From: Acidobacteriota bacterium
Lineage (GTDB): Bacteria; Acidobacteriota; Terriglobia; 20CM-2-55-15
DNA length: 49,279 nucleotides
Reading direction: 5' to 3'
Assembly (NCBI GenBank): GCA_003223875.1
Contig: QHWY01000237.1
Location: forward strand, 1 to 49,279
Under the pieces are notes generated by a model. The model worked only from the letters and a program-made list of their open reading frames with translations. It was not told the DNA's origin and made no database searches. Position 1 is the stretch's first letter; each line of letters starts with the position of its first letter. Shown here in pieces: positions 1 through 8,481 of this stretch. Both the position numbers and the translations under genes were made by a program.

Positions 1-78
1 TAGACCGCCCCTACAGCTTGGGGTGCGCAACTGTAGGGGCGCTCTATGAGCGCCCGCGATGTATTTTTTGTGCAAAGC
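1..78. repeat. Partial REP-like palindromic element cut by window start
   Basis: This stretch matches 35588-35665 almost base for base, with two substitutions seen. It contains the inverted pair CTACAG/CTGTAG around a short G-rich spacer, then a hairpin GGGCGCTC-TAT-GAGCGCCC, then the T-rich tail ending TTTTTTGTGCAAAG. The left half of the element lies outside the window. It belongs to the same family as the doublets at 4506, 9665 and 17274. The remaining bases up to the cytochrome gene at 179 show no feature I can support. Confidence 0.8.
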
Positions 79-178
79 CCCGAGTGTGGAGTAAACGTTC
101 CTCTTACGCATGGCGAATTTTGAGCCATCCATAATTATTGCGGCTATCCTTTGATGCGATCCCAGTCTATTCTGCCGT

Positions 179-733
179 TCAGTTAGGCTTTTTGGCTTTC
201 GGGCCCACGTCGGGGCGCGGATCGGAAACGAACCCGTCGCGGTTGGGCATCCTGATTTTCGGGAGCGTCTTCGCATCCATTACATCAGCTTCACCGATAA
301 TACCGTTCAGGTTCAGGATATACGCAGCTGCGGCATAGACCTCCGATGACTTTAATAGACCCGGCTTGTCGAAAGGCATCGCGCGGTTGATGTAATCCCA
401 GAGCGTGGTCGCGTAGGGCCAGAAACTCCCCACCGTCTTGAGAGGTTTCGGCGTTCGAAGCGTGCCCTGTCCGCCCACGAGGATTGGACCAATATCGCCT
501 TCTGCCTTCTGCCCGTGACAGCGGGCGCACTGGGCCGCGAAAACTTCTCGTCCGGCGGCGACCGTGCCCGAGCCTTCGGGCAAGCCGGTGCCGTCCGGAG
601 CGATGGCTGTTGCGAGTTCGCGGAAGTCCTCGGGTGTGGGAGGCCGTCCGACGCCGAACGTCGGCGACTGCGACGCGAGCGGGATCGACGCCAGCAACAA
701 CACGACGCCGACGACGACGCTACACTTCCACAT
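179..733 (-). CDS. Secreted c-type cytochrome, SoxD-like partner of sulfite dehydrogenase
   Basis: This is a 184-residue protein with an N-terminal signal peptide (hydrophobic residues 6-20). It has one haem-binding CARCH motif at 69-73 and a likely axial methionine at M119 (AMP). It should act in the periplasm as the electron acceptor of the molybdenum enzyme encoded just upstream. Its start codon overlaps the 3' end of that gene by 14 nt, so the two are translationally linked. SoxD proteins are often larger or di-haem; this one is a short mono-haem form, so the partner role is inferred from gene order. Confidence 0.85.
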   Translation of the reverse strand: MWKCSVVVGVVLLLASIPLASQSPTFGVGRPPTPEDFRELATAIAPDGTGLPEGSGTVAAGREVFAAQCARCHGQKAEGDIGPILVGGQGTLRTPKPLKTVGSFWPYATTLWDYINRAMPFDKPGLLKSSEVYAAAAYILNLNGIIGEADVMDAKTLPKIRMPNRDGFVSDPRPDVGPKAKKPN

Positions 734-1934
734 TCCTCACCGTTCCGTCAGTCTGGATTTTCCAGAACTTCATCCCGTTGAAGTGATAGCCCGAATTCGT
801 TCCGCGCACGGCGATCAATTCCTCGCGCGTGGGTTGAACGTAGCCGGTCTCGTCGGTCGCGCGCGATGCAATGACCGCTTCCCGGCCGTCGAAACGCCAC
901 GGAAGCCGAAAACGTGTGAACGCGATGGGCAGCCGCGGCTCGTGAAGTTTCGCGGCAACCCAGGACTTTCCTCCGTCGGTCGTGATCTCCACGCGCTCGA
1001 TTCTTCCGCTGCCGGACCACGCGAGGCCAGTCAGTTCGTATAAACCTGTGCCGGGCAATTTTTGCCCTCCCGAAGGAAACGTGATCACGGACTTCGCTTC
1101 CATGCGATAGGTGAAGATGCGCGCCTTCCCGTCCGGCATCAGGTCCGAGTACTTCGCCGTTTCGTCTCTCGCCATGTAGGCCTGGTCGGTAAGCTTCAGG
1201 CTGTGCAGCCATTTCACGTTCGTGTTGCCTTCCCAACCGGGAAGCAGGAGACGAAGCGGATATCCCTGCGCGGGGCGAAGAGCTTCACCATTCTGTCCGT
1301 ACGCAATGAGAGCATCGTCCAAGGCCTTCGCCAGTGGAACGCTGCGCTCCATGCGACAGGCGTCCGCACCTTCGGCGATAACCCAACTCGCGTCCGGCTT
1401 AACGCCGACTTCTTTGAGCAGGAGGGACAGTGAAACCCCAGTCCATTCGCTGCAACTGACGAGGCCGTAGCTTCGCTGAACGTCTGGTCCGGTGATTGCC
1501 GTCCACTCCGATCCGCTGTTGCCGCCGCATTCGAGCACCATGATGCGGGTGATCGACGGCAGCCGCTTGATGTCGGCGACGGCTAAGGAGAGCGGCCGAT
1601 CCACCATGCCGTGGATCACCAGCCGATGCTGAGCGGGATCGATGAAGGGGATTCCGGCGTGATGGCGCTCGTAGTGGAGCGACGACGGCGTCAGGGTGCC
1701 TACCGAGTCCTGTAGCGGAGAGAAACTGGAACCCGTTTCCGGTGTTTTCGTGTCGCGCCTCCAGCGGACCGCCTTCTCATATGGCGATCGCTCCCCATAC
1801 GGGCCGAGCGGAATGCCCAGTTTGCCTGGGCTTTCGGCCGCGAGCGCCTTCGGCTGTGCCAGCAGTCCTCCGCCCACTGCCGCGGCGCCCATTTTCAGAA
1901 GCTGACGGCGGCTTGGTCGTTTGGAATTTTTCAT
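720..1934 (-). CDS. soxC: SoxC/SorA-type molybdopterin sulfite (sulfane) dehydrogenase
   Basis: This is a 404-residue Tat-exported enzyme of the sulfite oxidase family, which oxidises sulfite or protein-bound sulfane sulfur and passes electrons to a cytochrome c. The N-terminus carries a twin-arginine signal (SRRQLLKMG). The molybdenum-ligating cysteine is C136 in LECGGNSG. The HYERHHAGIP segment near residue 88 is typical of SoxC. A dimerisation domain follows (EITTDGGKSW region). The ATG at 1934 was chosen because the sequence before it is not signal-like and a GAGGTG ribosome site precedes it. No other sox genes are visible, so the exact substrate is open. Confidence 0.85.
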   Translation of the reverse strand: MKNSKRPSRRQLLKMGAAAVGGGLLAQPKALAAESPGKLGIPLGPYGERSPYEKAVRWRRDTKTPETGSSFSPLQDSVGTLTPSSLHYERHHAGIPFIDPAQHRLVIHGMVDRPLSLAVADIKRLPSITRIMVLECGGNSGSEWTAITGPDVQRSYGLVSCSEWTGVSLSLLLKEVGVKPDASWVIAEGADACRMERSVPLAKALDDALIAYGQNGEALRPAQGYPLRLLLPGWEGNTNVKWLHSLKLTDQAYMARDETAKYSDLMPDGKARIFTYRMEAKSVITFPSGGQKLPGTGLYELTGLAWSGSGRIERVEITTDGGKSWVAAKLHEPRLPIAFTRFRLPWRFDGREAVIASRATDETGYVQPTREELIAVRGTNSGYHFNGMKFWKIQTDGTVRNVEV

Positions 1935-1947
1935 GGACACCTCGTCG

Positions 1948-3366
1948 TTAGTTCGACTGAGTCGGATTCCAGAAGGTCGCTTCGTCACCCGGATTTTCCG
2001 TGTACACATTCTTAGGGTCGACGCCTTTAGGAAGGATCAACCCAATCCAGGGAGCATCCATTTCTTCCCAGCTTTGTTCTCCGCCGTAGACATCTCGATC
2101 GGGATCGCGAGCGAATTTGTTGTTCGGAGAATTATCGAAATGCGACATTACCCGAATTTTCGTCCCTTTTGGAATCTTGATCGTCTTTTCGAGGTTGTAC
2201 GTCATCTGCCAGTTGAAGTCATAGCGCGGCTGGATCAGTACAGTTTCAACCTTCCCGTCCGGATACATCAGCATGTACTTCATGTCCTTGCCGTGCTCAT
2301 GCATATGGATACTCATCACGGCAAGCTCGGTATCCACGTTGAAGATGGCATCTTTCGGCGGCGCTTCCCAATTCGCCGCTCCCGCCGGAATGCGCCATCG
2401 CACGCGATCATTCCAACCGTCGTTGCCCCTGGGCTTTAACGCCCTCATGATGAGCTGCCGCCGAGGTTCTTCTTTAGCGAGAACGAATCCAACCGTCGTG
2501 ATATCGGTAACCGGTTTGCCGGTAGGAGTCCAGTGGAGGCTCAGAATCATATCGGTGTCGGCGGGAATCAGATATGCCGTCTTGTAGTAGGCATAATCCA
2601 GGGGAGCACCGCCGGGCCGATAAAAACCTTCAAAGCCTGCCCCAGCGCCGTCCGTGATCAGGTTTGCTTCGGGAGCAGGACAAACGTCCTTCTGATCAGC
2701 GCTGCAGAATGTGACGCGCTCGGGCCTCGGCTGTCCTGGAACATGAATCCCGGTCTCATCGCGTTTGATGTCGGACCAGTAGAATTTTCCATACTTCACA
2801 CCATCCATATGCGGAGCAAAGCGGACACCGGCGTGATGCATGGCCGCCGGTACTCCAGGCCGGATTTCGATGGTGGTCACCCAGGTGTCTTTCTTGAAAG
2901 GGTTGGGCAGGACCATGATCATGTTCTCGACCCAGCCTTTGGCGGGCACGTTGAATGGAGGCGCTTCGATGACGAGATCGGGCTTCGAGCGCCAGCCCTC
3001 AACCCACTGCACGGGCGGTAGGGCATCTTTCGGGTCGCCTTCGACGGCGCCCGCGTCGGCCCATTTTGCAATGGTGTCGATTTCAGTCTGCGACAGCGAG
3101 AAATTCTCGACGAAATGTCCGTATCGCGGATCGAGCCCTCCCGGCGGCATCTTTCGTTCGATGACAGCGGCTTTCATCGCTTTGGCCCACGGGCGTGTGG
3201 TCTGGTAACTGAGGAAGGACATCGGCGCCACCTCGCCCGGGCGGTGGCAACTCTGACACCTCGCCTGCAGGATCGGAAGAACATCTTTATTAAAGGTTAC
3301 GCCTTGACCAAACGCCGCAACGGAGAACAGAAGCAGGCAACAAAGTGCAATTCCAACAGAACGCAT
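1948..3366 (-). CDS. Secreted cytochrome c fused to copper type II monooxygenase-like domain
   Basis: This is a 472-residue exported protein. The signal peptide covers residues 1-20. CQSCH at 37-41 is a haem c site, in a domain that continues to about residue 105. The C-terminal half resembles the PHM/ascorbate-dependent monooxygenase fold, with the HMHEHGKDM motif near 354 and YDFNWQ about 30 residues later. The ATG at 3366 has a GGGGAGG ribosome site at good spacing and starts a clean signal peptide; a longer start at 3426 adds 20 unlikely residues. It is the first gene of an operon with the sulfite dehydrogenase and cytochrome, 13 nt upstream of the former. The substrate is unknown. Confidence 0.8.
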   Translation of the reverse strand: MRSVGIALCCLLLFSVAAFGQGVTFNKDVLPILQARCQSCHRPGEVAPMSFLSYQTTRPWAKAMKAAVIERKMPPGGLDPRYGHFVENFSLSQTEIDTIAKWADAGAVEGDPKDALPPVQWVEGWRSKPDLVIEAPPFNVPAKGWVENMIMVLPNPFKKDTWVTTIEIRPGVPAAMHHAGVRFAPHMDGVKYGKFYWSDIKRDETGIHVPGQPRPERVTFCSADQKDVCPAPEANLITDGAGAGFEGFYRPGGAPLDYAYYKTAYLIPADTDMILSLHWTPTGKPVTDITTVGFVLAKEEPRRQLIMRALKPRGNDGWNDRVRWRIPAGAANWEAPPKDAIFNVDTELAVMSIHMHEHGKDMKYMLMYPDGKVETVLIQPRYDFNWQMTYNLEKTIKIPKGTKIRVMSHFDNSPNNKFARDPDRDVYGGEQSWEEMDAPWIGLILPKGVDPKNVYTENPGDEATFWNPTQSN

Positions 3367-3443
3367 AACCGGCCTCCCCAAAACGCTTATCGAGAACGAT
3401 TGCTGGACGACAGTATACGACGCCAACTCGTGAAAAGAAAATC

Positions 3444-3557
3444 GGCTGCCCTCCTAAGTTAGGAGGGCAGCCGAGCGAAGCGAGGCGGGTGGTTCCCGTC
3501 CGAACCACCCCGTCTGCTCGGACTTCGTCCTCGCAGCCACCCCTAACTTAGGAGGGG
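3444..3557. repeat. Palindromic 'CCCTCCTAAGTTAGGAGGG' element, copy 1
   Basis: This begins with a near-perfect hairpin (GGCTGCCCTCCTAA and its complement) and ends with ACCCCTAACTTAGGAGGGG. In between is an inner inverted pair around GGTGGTTC/GAACCACC. It is the same family as 27009-27130 and a relative of 35482-35566. It sits upstream of the redox operon that starts at 3366. Confidence 0.8.
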
Positions 3558-3873
3558 ACTCTTGGATCAATTGTTCGGATTATCCGCGAATTTCGCGCCT
3601 AAGTTGTTCGCTTAAATCACGACTCTTTTATCCCGCCTGAAGAGTTTTCAACCACTTAAGTATGGTGCACCGCTTGCCTTTACAACGACGGCCGTTGTGC
3701 CAGGCCGCGCGGTGGGCAAGTGGGGCAACGGGGGAGGGCAGTTGGGCCGGCTCCTCCGAATGCCCATCGCGTGGCAATCACAAATCACCGGCGGCTAGGG
3801 GGCGCTCTTGCGAGATGTCATAGTTGGGCAAAGGGCCGCAGGGGCGTTGGCCGCCGGAGATTTTTCAATTCGA
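3558..3873. other. Intergenic region without supported gene
   Basis: These bases separate the divergent redox operon and the helix-hairpin-helix gene. I see no coding frame with a ribosome site. The stretch TGGTGCACCGCTTGC at 3663-3677 has the GG-10-GC spacing of a sigma-54 promoter but a poor -24 match, so it is not called. The promoters for both neighbours probably lie here. Confidence 0.4.
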
Positions 3874-3883
3874 AAGGAGAACC

Positions 3884-4198
3884 ATGCTACGTCGAAACAT
3901 CGTTGGAATCGTTGTGCTCGCTTTGGTTTGCACGGTGGCGCTCGGCGCACAAATAAAAGAGATGCCGAAGACACCCGTCAAGCCGATCAATGCGCCGAAG
4001 GCAGTGGATATCAACTCCGCTGCCGAATCGGACATTATCGCAGTCGGAATTGCTGGTCCCGTCGCCAAGAAGATCATCGACGGCCGCCCATATCGGAACA
4101 AGCGCGATCTCGTCACACGTCAACTCCTCACACCGGAGCAGTACGAAAAATTCAAGGACTCACTCGTCGCTAGACGCCCAACGAATACGAAGAAATAG
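3884..4198 (+). CDS. Small secreted helix-hairpin-helix (ComEA-like) protein
   Basis: This is a 104-residue protein with a signal peptide (residues 1-20, LALVCTVALGAQ). It then has a single helix-hairpin-helix unit, recognisable by VDINSAAESDIIAVGIAGPVA followed by AKKIIDGRPYRNKRDL. This is the ComEA/T2SK-type fold that usually binds DNA non-specifically outside the membrane. The ATG at 3884 follows AAAGGAGA at good spacing. The family usually has a membrane anchor for DNA uptake; here only a cleavable-looking signal is seen. A comEC gene lies far away at 28302, so a role in uptake is possible but unproven. Confidence 0.75.
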   Translation: MLRRNIVGIVVLALVCTVALGAQIKEMPKTPVKPINAPKAVDINSAAESDIIAVGIAGPVAKKIIDGRPYRNKRDLVTRQLLTPEQYEKFKDSLVARRPTNTKK

Positions 4199-4202
4199 GC
4201 GT

Positions 4203-4499
4203 ATGTACGCTCGGATGGTCATCGGGGAAGCCATCAGCGAGGAGCAGGTGCGGGAGTTTGCGCGCATTTACATATGCGACGTCCAGCCCAAGTTGAAAGA
4301 CGAGCCGGGTTTCCAATCGGCGCGGCTGATGGTGGAAGAAGGCGGGCGAATGGCGGTTTCACTCACGATTTGGGAAACTCGCGACGACTGCCTGAATTAC
4401 CACTCCAGCCGCTGTTACCGTCAGTTCGTTTCACAGACTCAGCATTTGCTGGCGGGCGATTTCGTCGTGAAGCTGTTCAAGGACTGGGGCAGCGGGTAG
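4203..4499 (+). CDS. ABM-like dimeric alpha/beta-barrel protein
   Basis: This is a 98-residue cytosolic protein starting MYARMVIGE. The pattern of a short strand, then helix EEQVREFARIYICDVQPKL, then GFQSARLMVEEGG, then the TIWET strand and a closing helix resembles antibiotic-biosynthesis monooxygenase (ABM) domains. Such proteins are often quinol monooxygenases, haem-degrading enzymes or stress proteins. No catalytic residues can be assigned. It starts 4 nt after the preceding gene. ATG 4215 is an alternative start. Function is unassigned beyond the fold. Confidence 0.6.
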   Translation: MYARMVIGEAISEEQVREFARIYICDVQPKLKDEPGFQSARLMVEEGGRMAVSLTIWETRDDCLNYHSSRCYRQFVSQTQHLLAGDFVVKLFKDWGSG

Positions 4500-4505
4500 G
4501 TTTAA

Positions 4506-4561
4506 CTGTAGCGGCGCTCTATGAGCGCCGGATATCCGGCGGTCACAGACCGCCGCTACAG
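4506..4561. repeat. REP-like doublet between convergent genes
   Basis: Two hairpins, GGCGCTC-TAT-GAGCGCC and GGCGGTC-ACA-GACCGCC, are enclosed by the outer pair CTGTAGC/GCTACAG. It fills almost the whole gap between two convergent genes, so it could act as a bidirectional terminator. It is the same family as 9665-9749 and 17274-17347. Confidence 0.85.
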
Positions 4562-4566
4562 TGTTG

Positions 4567-5538
4567 TTACTTCCTCCGGTACTCTCTGAAATCGACGATG
4601 CAGTGATGCCGCCGCAAGAAATCCATGAAACGTTTGTAATCGGTGTCGGGAATTCGGAACAGCGGAAGCATCTTTCGATAACTTCCTCGTGTCCTTTGTA
4701 GGCCCTGACGAACGAGTCGTTCCATATGGGTCCGCGTGATCAAGCGCTCGGCGAATGGCCGTGCAACGGAGTCCCAGAAATTATCCATGATGATCTCGTC
4801 TTCAGGTTGGCGAGTTGGAGCTTCGTTCGGCAAGGTGATGTCGTCGGCGTGAATCATCGTCCCCGAAACCATGCAAACTGCGGCTTCCACGATGTTTTCT
4901 AGTTCACGGATATTTCCTGGGAAGCTGTATCCCATCAATTTAACAACAGCGTTTTCAGAAATCCTCTTTCTGGCACGCAACAAGTGATCAACAAGGAGCG
5001 GCACATCTTCGATACGGCGCCGCAATGGCGGAACGTGAATTGGAAAGACATTGAGCCGATAGTACAGGTCCTCTCGAAATTCGCCTCTCCGGACCATAGT
5101 CACCAATTCACAGTTCGTCGCCGAAATGATCCGGATGTCGAGCTTGCGCGTAGCTGTATCGCCAAGCCGCCTGACCTGTTTGTCCTGTAACACTCGCAGC
5201 AGTTTCGCTTGAAACCGACGCGACGTATTCGCGATTTCATCGAGGAACAACGTGCCTCCGTTTGCCTCTTCGAACAATCCAGGCTTGTCGGCTACGGCAT
5301 TGGTGAATGCGCCGCGTCTGTGTCCGAATAACTCGCTCTCGATCAAATCATCCGGCAGCGCGCCGCAATCGACAGCCACGAACTTGGCCCGGCTCCTGTC
5401 GCTGTGTTCATGGATAGCTTTGGCGACCAGTTCCTTTCCCGAGCCCGATTCACCCGTAATAAGGACCGCGCCGGAAACTCGTGCCGCCGCTTTTACTTTC
5501 TCCCTCAAATTCTGCATCTGTTCGCTTTTCCCAATCAT
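4567..5538 (-). CDS. Regulator-less sigma-54-type AAA+ ATPase
   Basis: This is a 323-residue protein made almost entirely of the AAA+ domain of bacterial enhancer-binding proteins. Walker A is GESGSGKE (29-36), Walker B is GGTLFLDE (94-101) and arginine-finger regions follow (FREDLYYRLNVF). No receiver or GAF domain precedes it. The sigma-54 contact loop, normally GAFTGA, reads GAFTNA (76-81), which casts doubt on ordinary sigma-54 activation. The C-terminal ~100 residues are basic and end in a possible DNA-binding helix pair (RGSYRKMLPLF). It is divergent from an ECF sigma gene with 35 nt between starts, which suggests shared control. Confidence 0.85.
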   Translation of the reverse strand: MIGKSEQMQNLREKVKAAARVSGAVLITGESGSGKELVAKAIHEHSDRSRAKFVAVDCGALPDDLIESELFGHRRGAFTNAVADKPGLFEEANGGTLFLDEIANTSRRFQAKLLRVLQDKQVRRLGDTATRKLDIRIISATNCELVTMVRRGEFREDLYYRLNVFPIHVPPLRRRIEDVPLLVDHLLRARKRISENAVVKLMGYSFPGNIRELENIVEAAVCMVSGTMIHADDITLPNEAPTRQPEDEIIMDNFWDSVARPFAERLITRTHMERLVRQGLQRTRGSYRKMLPLFRIPDTDYKRFMDFLRRHHCIVDFREYRRK

Positions 5539-5573
5539 GTTAGGTATAGCCGCTCGTCGAGGAGAACGGTCAC

Positions 5574-6068
5574 ATGAAATTGGATCCTGTTGAAATTCGC
5601 ACGCTGGTCCACGCTGTCACAAAGCACACCGGCACTCCCCTTCACGATCAGGATTTGGAACAAGATATTGCCCTTCACGCGTTGGAAGCGTTTGAACGCC
5701 TCGATCACGTCCGGCACCCGCGGGCTCTTTTGATGAAAATCGTTCGCGACACGGTCCGCGATTATTGGCGCCGGCGCCGGTCATCTCATGATTTAGAAAA
5801 AATCGATGAGCGGTTTCTCGCCCAGACCCCTGCATTCGAATTCGACCTCGACGGCCGCAGGCAAATGGAACTACTCGAACGCGCTTTGGATTGTCTGACG
5901 GAATCCAGACGGGCGCTGATCGATCTTTTCTATGTCGAGGACTACTCGATTCCACAGATCGCCAAAATGCAAAAAAGATCGATATCCGCTGTCAAGATGG
6001 ATCTCGTCCGTTCGCGCCAGTTCCTCGCCCGAATTGTGCGCGCGCTCGCGAATAAAAAATCGCGTTAA
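5574..6068 (+). CDS. ECF-type RNA polymerase sigma factor
   Basis: This is a 164-residue sigma factor with only regions 2 and 4. Region 2 spans roughly residues 24-66 (DLEQDIALHALEAF then DTVRDYWRRRR). Region 4 spans roughly 105-155 (LTESRRALIDLFYVEDYS, then QIAKMQKRSISAVKMDL). A GAGGAG ribosome site precedes the ATG. No anti-sigma gene is adjacent; instead the AAA+ protein is divergent and a C39 ABC exporter follows after 78 nt. It probably directs expression of that exporter, which is an inference from layout. Confidence 0.85.
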   Translation: MKLDPVEIRTLVHAVTKHTGTPLHDQDLEQDIALHALEAFERLDHVRHPRALLMKIVRDTVRDYWRRRRSSHDLEKIDERFLAQTPAFEFDLDGRRQMELLERALDCLTESRRALIDLFYVEDYSIPQIAKMQKRSISAVKMDLVRSRQFLARIVRALANKKSR

Positions 6069-6146
6069 TTGCGACAAACAAGAAATTATCTGGTTATAAC
6101 TCCTTTGTTACCGGCCGGACCACCGCGTGCAATATGACGGCAGGTT

Positions 6147-8237
6147 ATGCGATATCCGGTCATCCACCAGCACGACGCTTCGGACTGTGGACCGGCGGTC
6201 TTGGCAATGCTGGCCGCGTATTACAAGAAACGCGTATCGATTGCGCGGATCCGCGAGGCGGCAGGCACCGATCGGCGGGGCACAAATTTAGCGGGCCTCA
6301 GTTCTGCTGCCGAACACCTTGGTTTTCAAGTTCGGCCGGTACGGGCATCGTGCGGAGCCGTAGATCAGATCCCGCTGCCCGCTATCGCTCATTGGCGTGA
6401 AGGAAACCGGAACCACTTTGTAGTGATCTACAAGATATCGCCGAAGCGCGTCACGATCGCTGATCCCGCTTCGGGCCTCCGCAATCTCACACCGGAAGAA
6501 TTTCACCAGAATTGGACGGGGGTCCTTTTGCTCTTGACTCCGACGCCGCGGCTTGGCGGCTTGGTCAGATCAAAGTCTCCCCTCGATCGATTGTTTTGCC
6601 TTCTCCTGCCACACTATCGCCTCTTCCTGGGTGCGCTAACTGCGGCAGTCCTCATGACGATCCTCGGCCTTACCTTCTCATTTTTCATCCAGGCGCTTGT
6701 GGACTCTGTATTCGTCCTCAGGCGAACACCTGCCTTGAATTGGCTCGGACTAGGAATGCTCGTTGTAACGCTGGCGCGCGCGGGTTTCCTGGAACTGAGA
6801 TCCTACCTCCTCGCCCACCTTAGCCAGAGGATCGATGCCGAGACGGTGCTGGACTATCACCGCCATCTGCTGGGACTGCCGCTTACTTTTTTCTATTCAC
6901 GCCGGACAGGAGAAATTCTTTCGCGACTGAACGACGCGATAAAGATTCGCGTGGCTGTCAGCGCCACGACATTGTCAGTAATCGTCGACTCATTTCTGGT
7001 ACTCACAACAACCGCCGTTATGACCTGGCTCGACTGGAAACTTACTTTGCGGTCACTCGAGCTTATTCCGGCGCTGGCAGGCGCAGTATGGCTGCTGAAT
7101 AAGCCGATGAAACGCTACCAGCGCACCGCAATGGAAAGAGCCGCCGAAGTCGAGGCGCAAATGGTGGAGACTATCGGATCGATTCAGACGATCAAAGCGT
7201 TTCGCGCCGAGTCCCGCATTCAACTGCGGACGGAGGCTCGGTTTACCGAAATGCTGGCAGCGTCATTCCGATCGCAGCAGTTTGCCCTGCATTCAGCGAC
7301 GCTCTCTTCTTTGATGGTGGGCCTGTCAACGCTCAGCCTACTTTGGTTCGGCGGTCATGCCGTGCTCGCAGGCGCTCTCACCGTCGGGCAACTGATGGCT
7401 TTTTACACGATGCTGGGGACAATTCTCGTCCCGATTGAACGGCTCGCAAACACGAATCAATCGATTCAAGATGCACTCATTGCAGCCAGCCGGCTCGGTG
7501 AAATTTTAGAACTGGATCGGGAAATACATAGGCAGGGCGCAAACGCGCTAGATTGCCCGTTGAAAGGGTCCATTGAGTTTCAGAGCGTTACTTTTCGATA
7601 CGGCTCACGTTTGCCGGTTTTTGAAAATTTCAGCCTTCGGATTCCGGCGGGCGAATGCATAGCGATTATGGGTGAGAGCGGCTGCGGTAAGACGACACTC
7701 GTTAATCTGCTGGCGCGCTTCCTCGAGCCGGCATCGGGCCGAATCGTAATCGACGGTGTCGACATCCGCGATTACACGTTCGAGTGCCTTCGCCGCGAAA
7801 TTGTCTTCGTTCCTCAGGAGATCGTTCTATTGAATGGAACAATTGCGGATAATATCCGGCTGGGACGCCCGAGCGCAACAAGTGCGGAAATCCGCGCCGC
7901 CGCCCAATTAGCACGCGTGAACGAATTTGCTGATCGGCTTCCTTATTCCTACGACACGCTCGTCGGAGAGCGTGGACTGGCATTATCCGGAGGCGAGCGT
8001 CAGCGCATTGCGATCGCTCGGGCGATTCTGTTGAATCCTTCCATGCTTGTGCTGGATGAACCGATCAGCCACCTCGATTCGCAATCTGAACTGGCGGTCC
8101 AAGCGCTGATCGACCAGCGCCGCGGATTTCGAACGACGATAGTGATTTCCCATCGTCCGTTAAATGTGCCGCGATTGATCGATCTCGATGAAAAGCATTT
8201 ATTCGCTGCGGCCGCGGCAGCTGAACCGTCTTCGTGA
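6147..8237 (+). CDS. Peptidase C39-containing ABC exporter (bacteriocin-type)
   Basis: This is a 696-residue fused exporter. The N-terminal C39 peptidase has Q8, C14 (SDCG), H90 and D106, the full oxyanion and catalytic set, so it should cleave leader peptides, usually after a double-glycine. Six membrane helices follow at roughly 155-420. The nucleotide-binding domain has Walker A GESGCGKT (509-516), signature LSGGER (613-618) and Walker B D637-E638. Such proteins export and trim small peptides. No HlyD-type adaptor is present. Candidate cargo is one of the short ORFs downstream, although neither shows a clear double-glycine leader. Confidence 0.9.
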   Translation: MRYPVIHQHDASDCGPAVLAMLAAYYKKRVSIARIREAAGTDRRGTNLAGLSSAAEHLGFQVRPVRASCGAVDQIPLPAIAHWREGNRNHFVVIYKISPKRVTIADPASGLRNLTPEEFHQNWTGVLLLLTPTPRLGGLVRSKSPLDRLFCLLLPHYRLFLGALTAAVLMTILGLTFSFFIQALVDSVFVLRRTPALNWLGLGMLVVTLARAGFLELRSYLLAHLSQRIDAETVLDYHRHLLGLPLTFFYSRRTGEILSRLNDAIKIRVAVSATTLSVIVDSFLVLTTTAVMTWLDWKLTLRSLELIPALAGAVWLLNKPMKRYQRTAMERAAEVEAQMVETIGSIQTIKAFRAESRIQLRTEARFTEMLAASFRSQQFALHSATLSSLMVGLSTLSLLWFGGHAVLAGALTVGQLMAFYTMLGTILVPIERLANTNQSIQDALIAASRLGEILELDREIHRQGANALDCPLKGSIEFQSVTFRYGSRLPVFENFSLRIPAGECIAIMGESGCGKTTLVNLLARFLEPASGRIVIDGVDIRDYTFECLRREIVFVPQEIVLLNGTIADNIRLGRPSATSAEIRAAAQLARVNEFADRLPYSYDTLVGERGLALSGGERQRIAIARAILLNPSMLVLDEPISHLDSQSELAVQALIDQRRGFRTTIVISHRPLNVPRLIDLDEKHLFAAAAAAEPSS

Positions 8238-8384
8238 GTGCCTTATCGCTAGTGGACCGGCGCCTCTTCGCCTTTCACGTTGTGCACTAGACTTCGTTGC
8301 GCCCATTCCAAACCCAATCGGTTACCTTCAATCATGCGATGGACCATTTCTGTCCTTCTCCTCGTCATCATCAAGAGAGACATC

Positions 8385-8459
8385 ATGAATGCCATCGACC
8401 GGGCTCAGGCGGAAGTCCACCTTCTGATTGAGAGGTCTCCAGAAGCACTTACGGTTTAA
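8385..8459 (+). CDS. Possible 24-residue peptide downstream of the exporter
   Basis: A 24-codon frame begins MNAIDRAQ with AAGAGAGA placed 5 nt before the ATG, and ends PEALTV. A longer frame from ATG 8334 would add 17 hydrophobic residues (MRWTISVLLLVII...) but has no ribosome site. There is no glycine pair for the C39 peptidase. It is listed only because of its ribosome site and its place between the exporter and the next small gene. Confidence 0.3.
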   Translation: MNAIDRAQAEVHLLIERSPEALTV

Positions 8460-8481
8460 GCAAACGACTCAGGAGTAGATA

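Noticed and set aside
3386..3426. Upstream start of the cytochrome/monooxygenase gene
   Set aside because: The extra 20 residues break the signal peptide and lack a ribosome site, whereas ATG 3366 has both.
3663..3677. Sigma-54 promoter TGGTGCACCGCTTGC
   Set aside because: GG and GC spacing is right but the -24 box is poor and the nearest genes show no other sign of sigma-54 control.
4506..4561. CRISPR-like repeats
   Set aside because: The repeats are single, palindromic and scattered, with no regular spacers and no cas genes.
8334..8459. 41-residue hydrophobic-start version of the small peptide
   Set aside because: There is no ribosome site before ATG 8334; the inner ATG 8385 has one, though even that call is weak.
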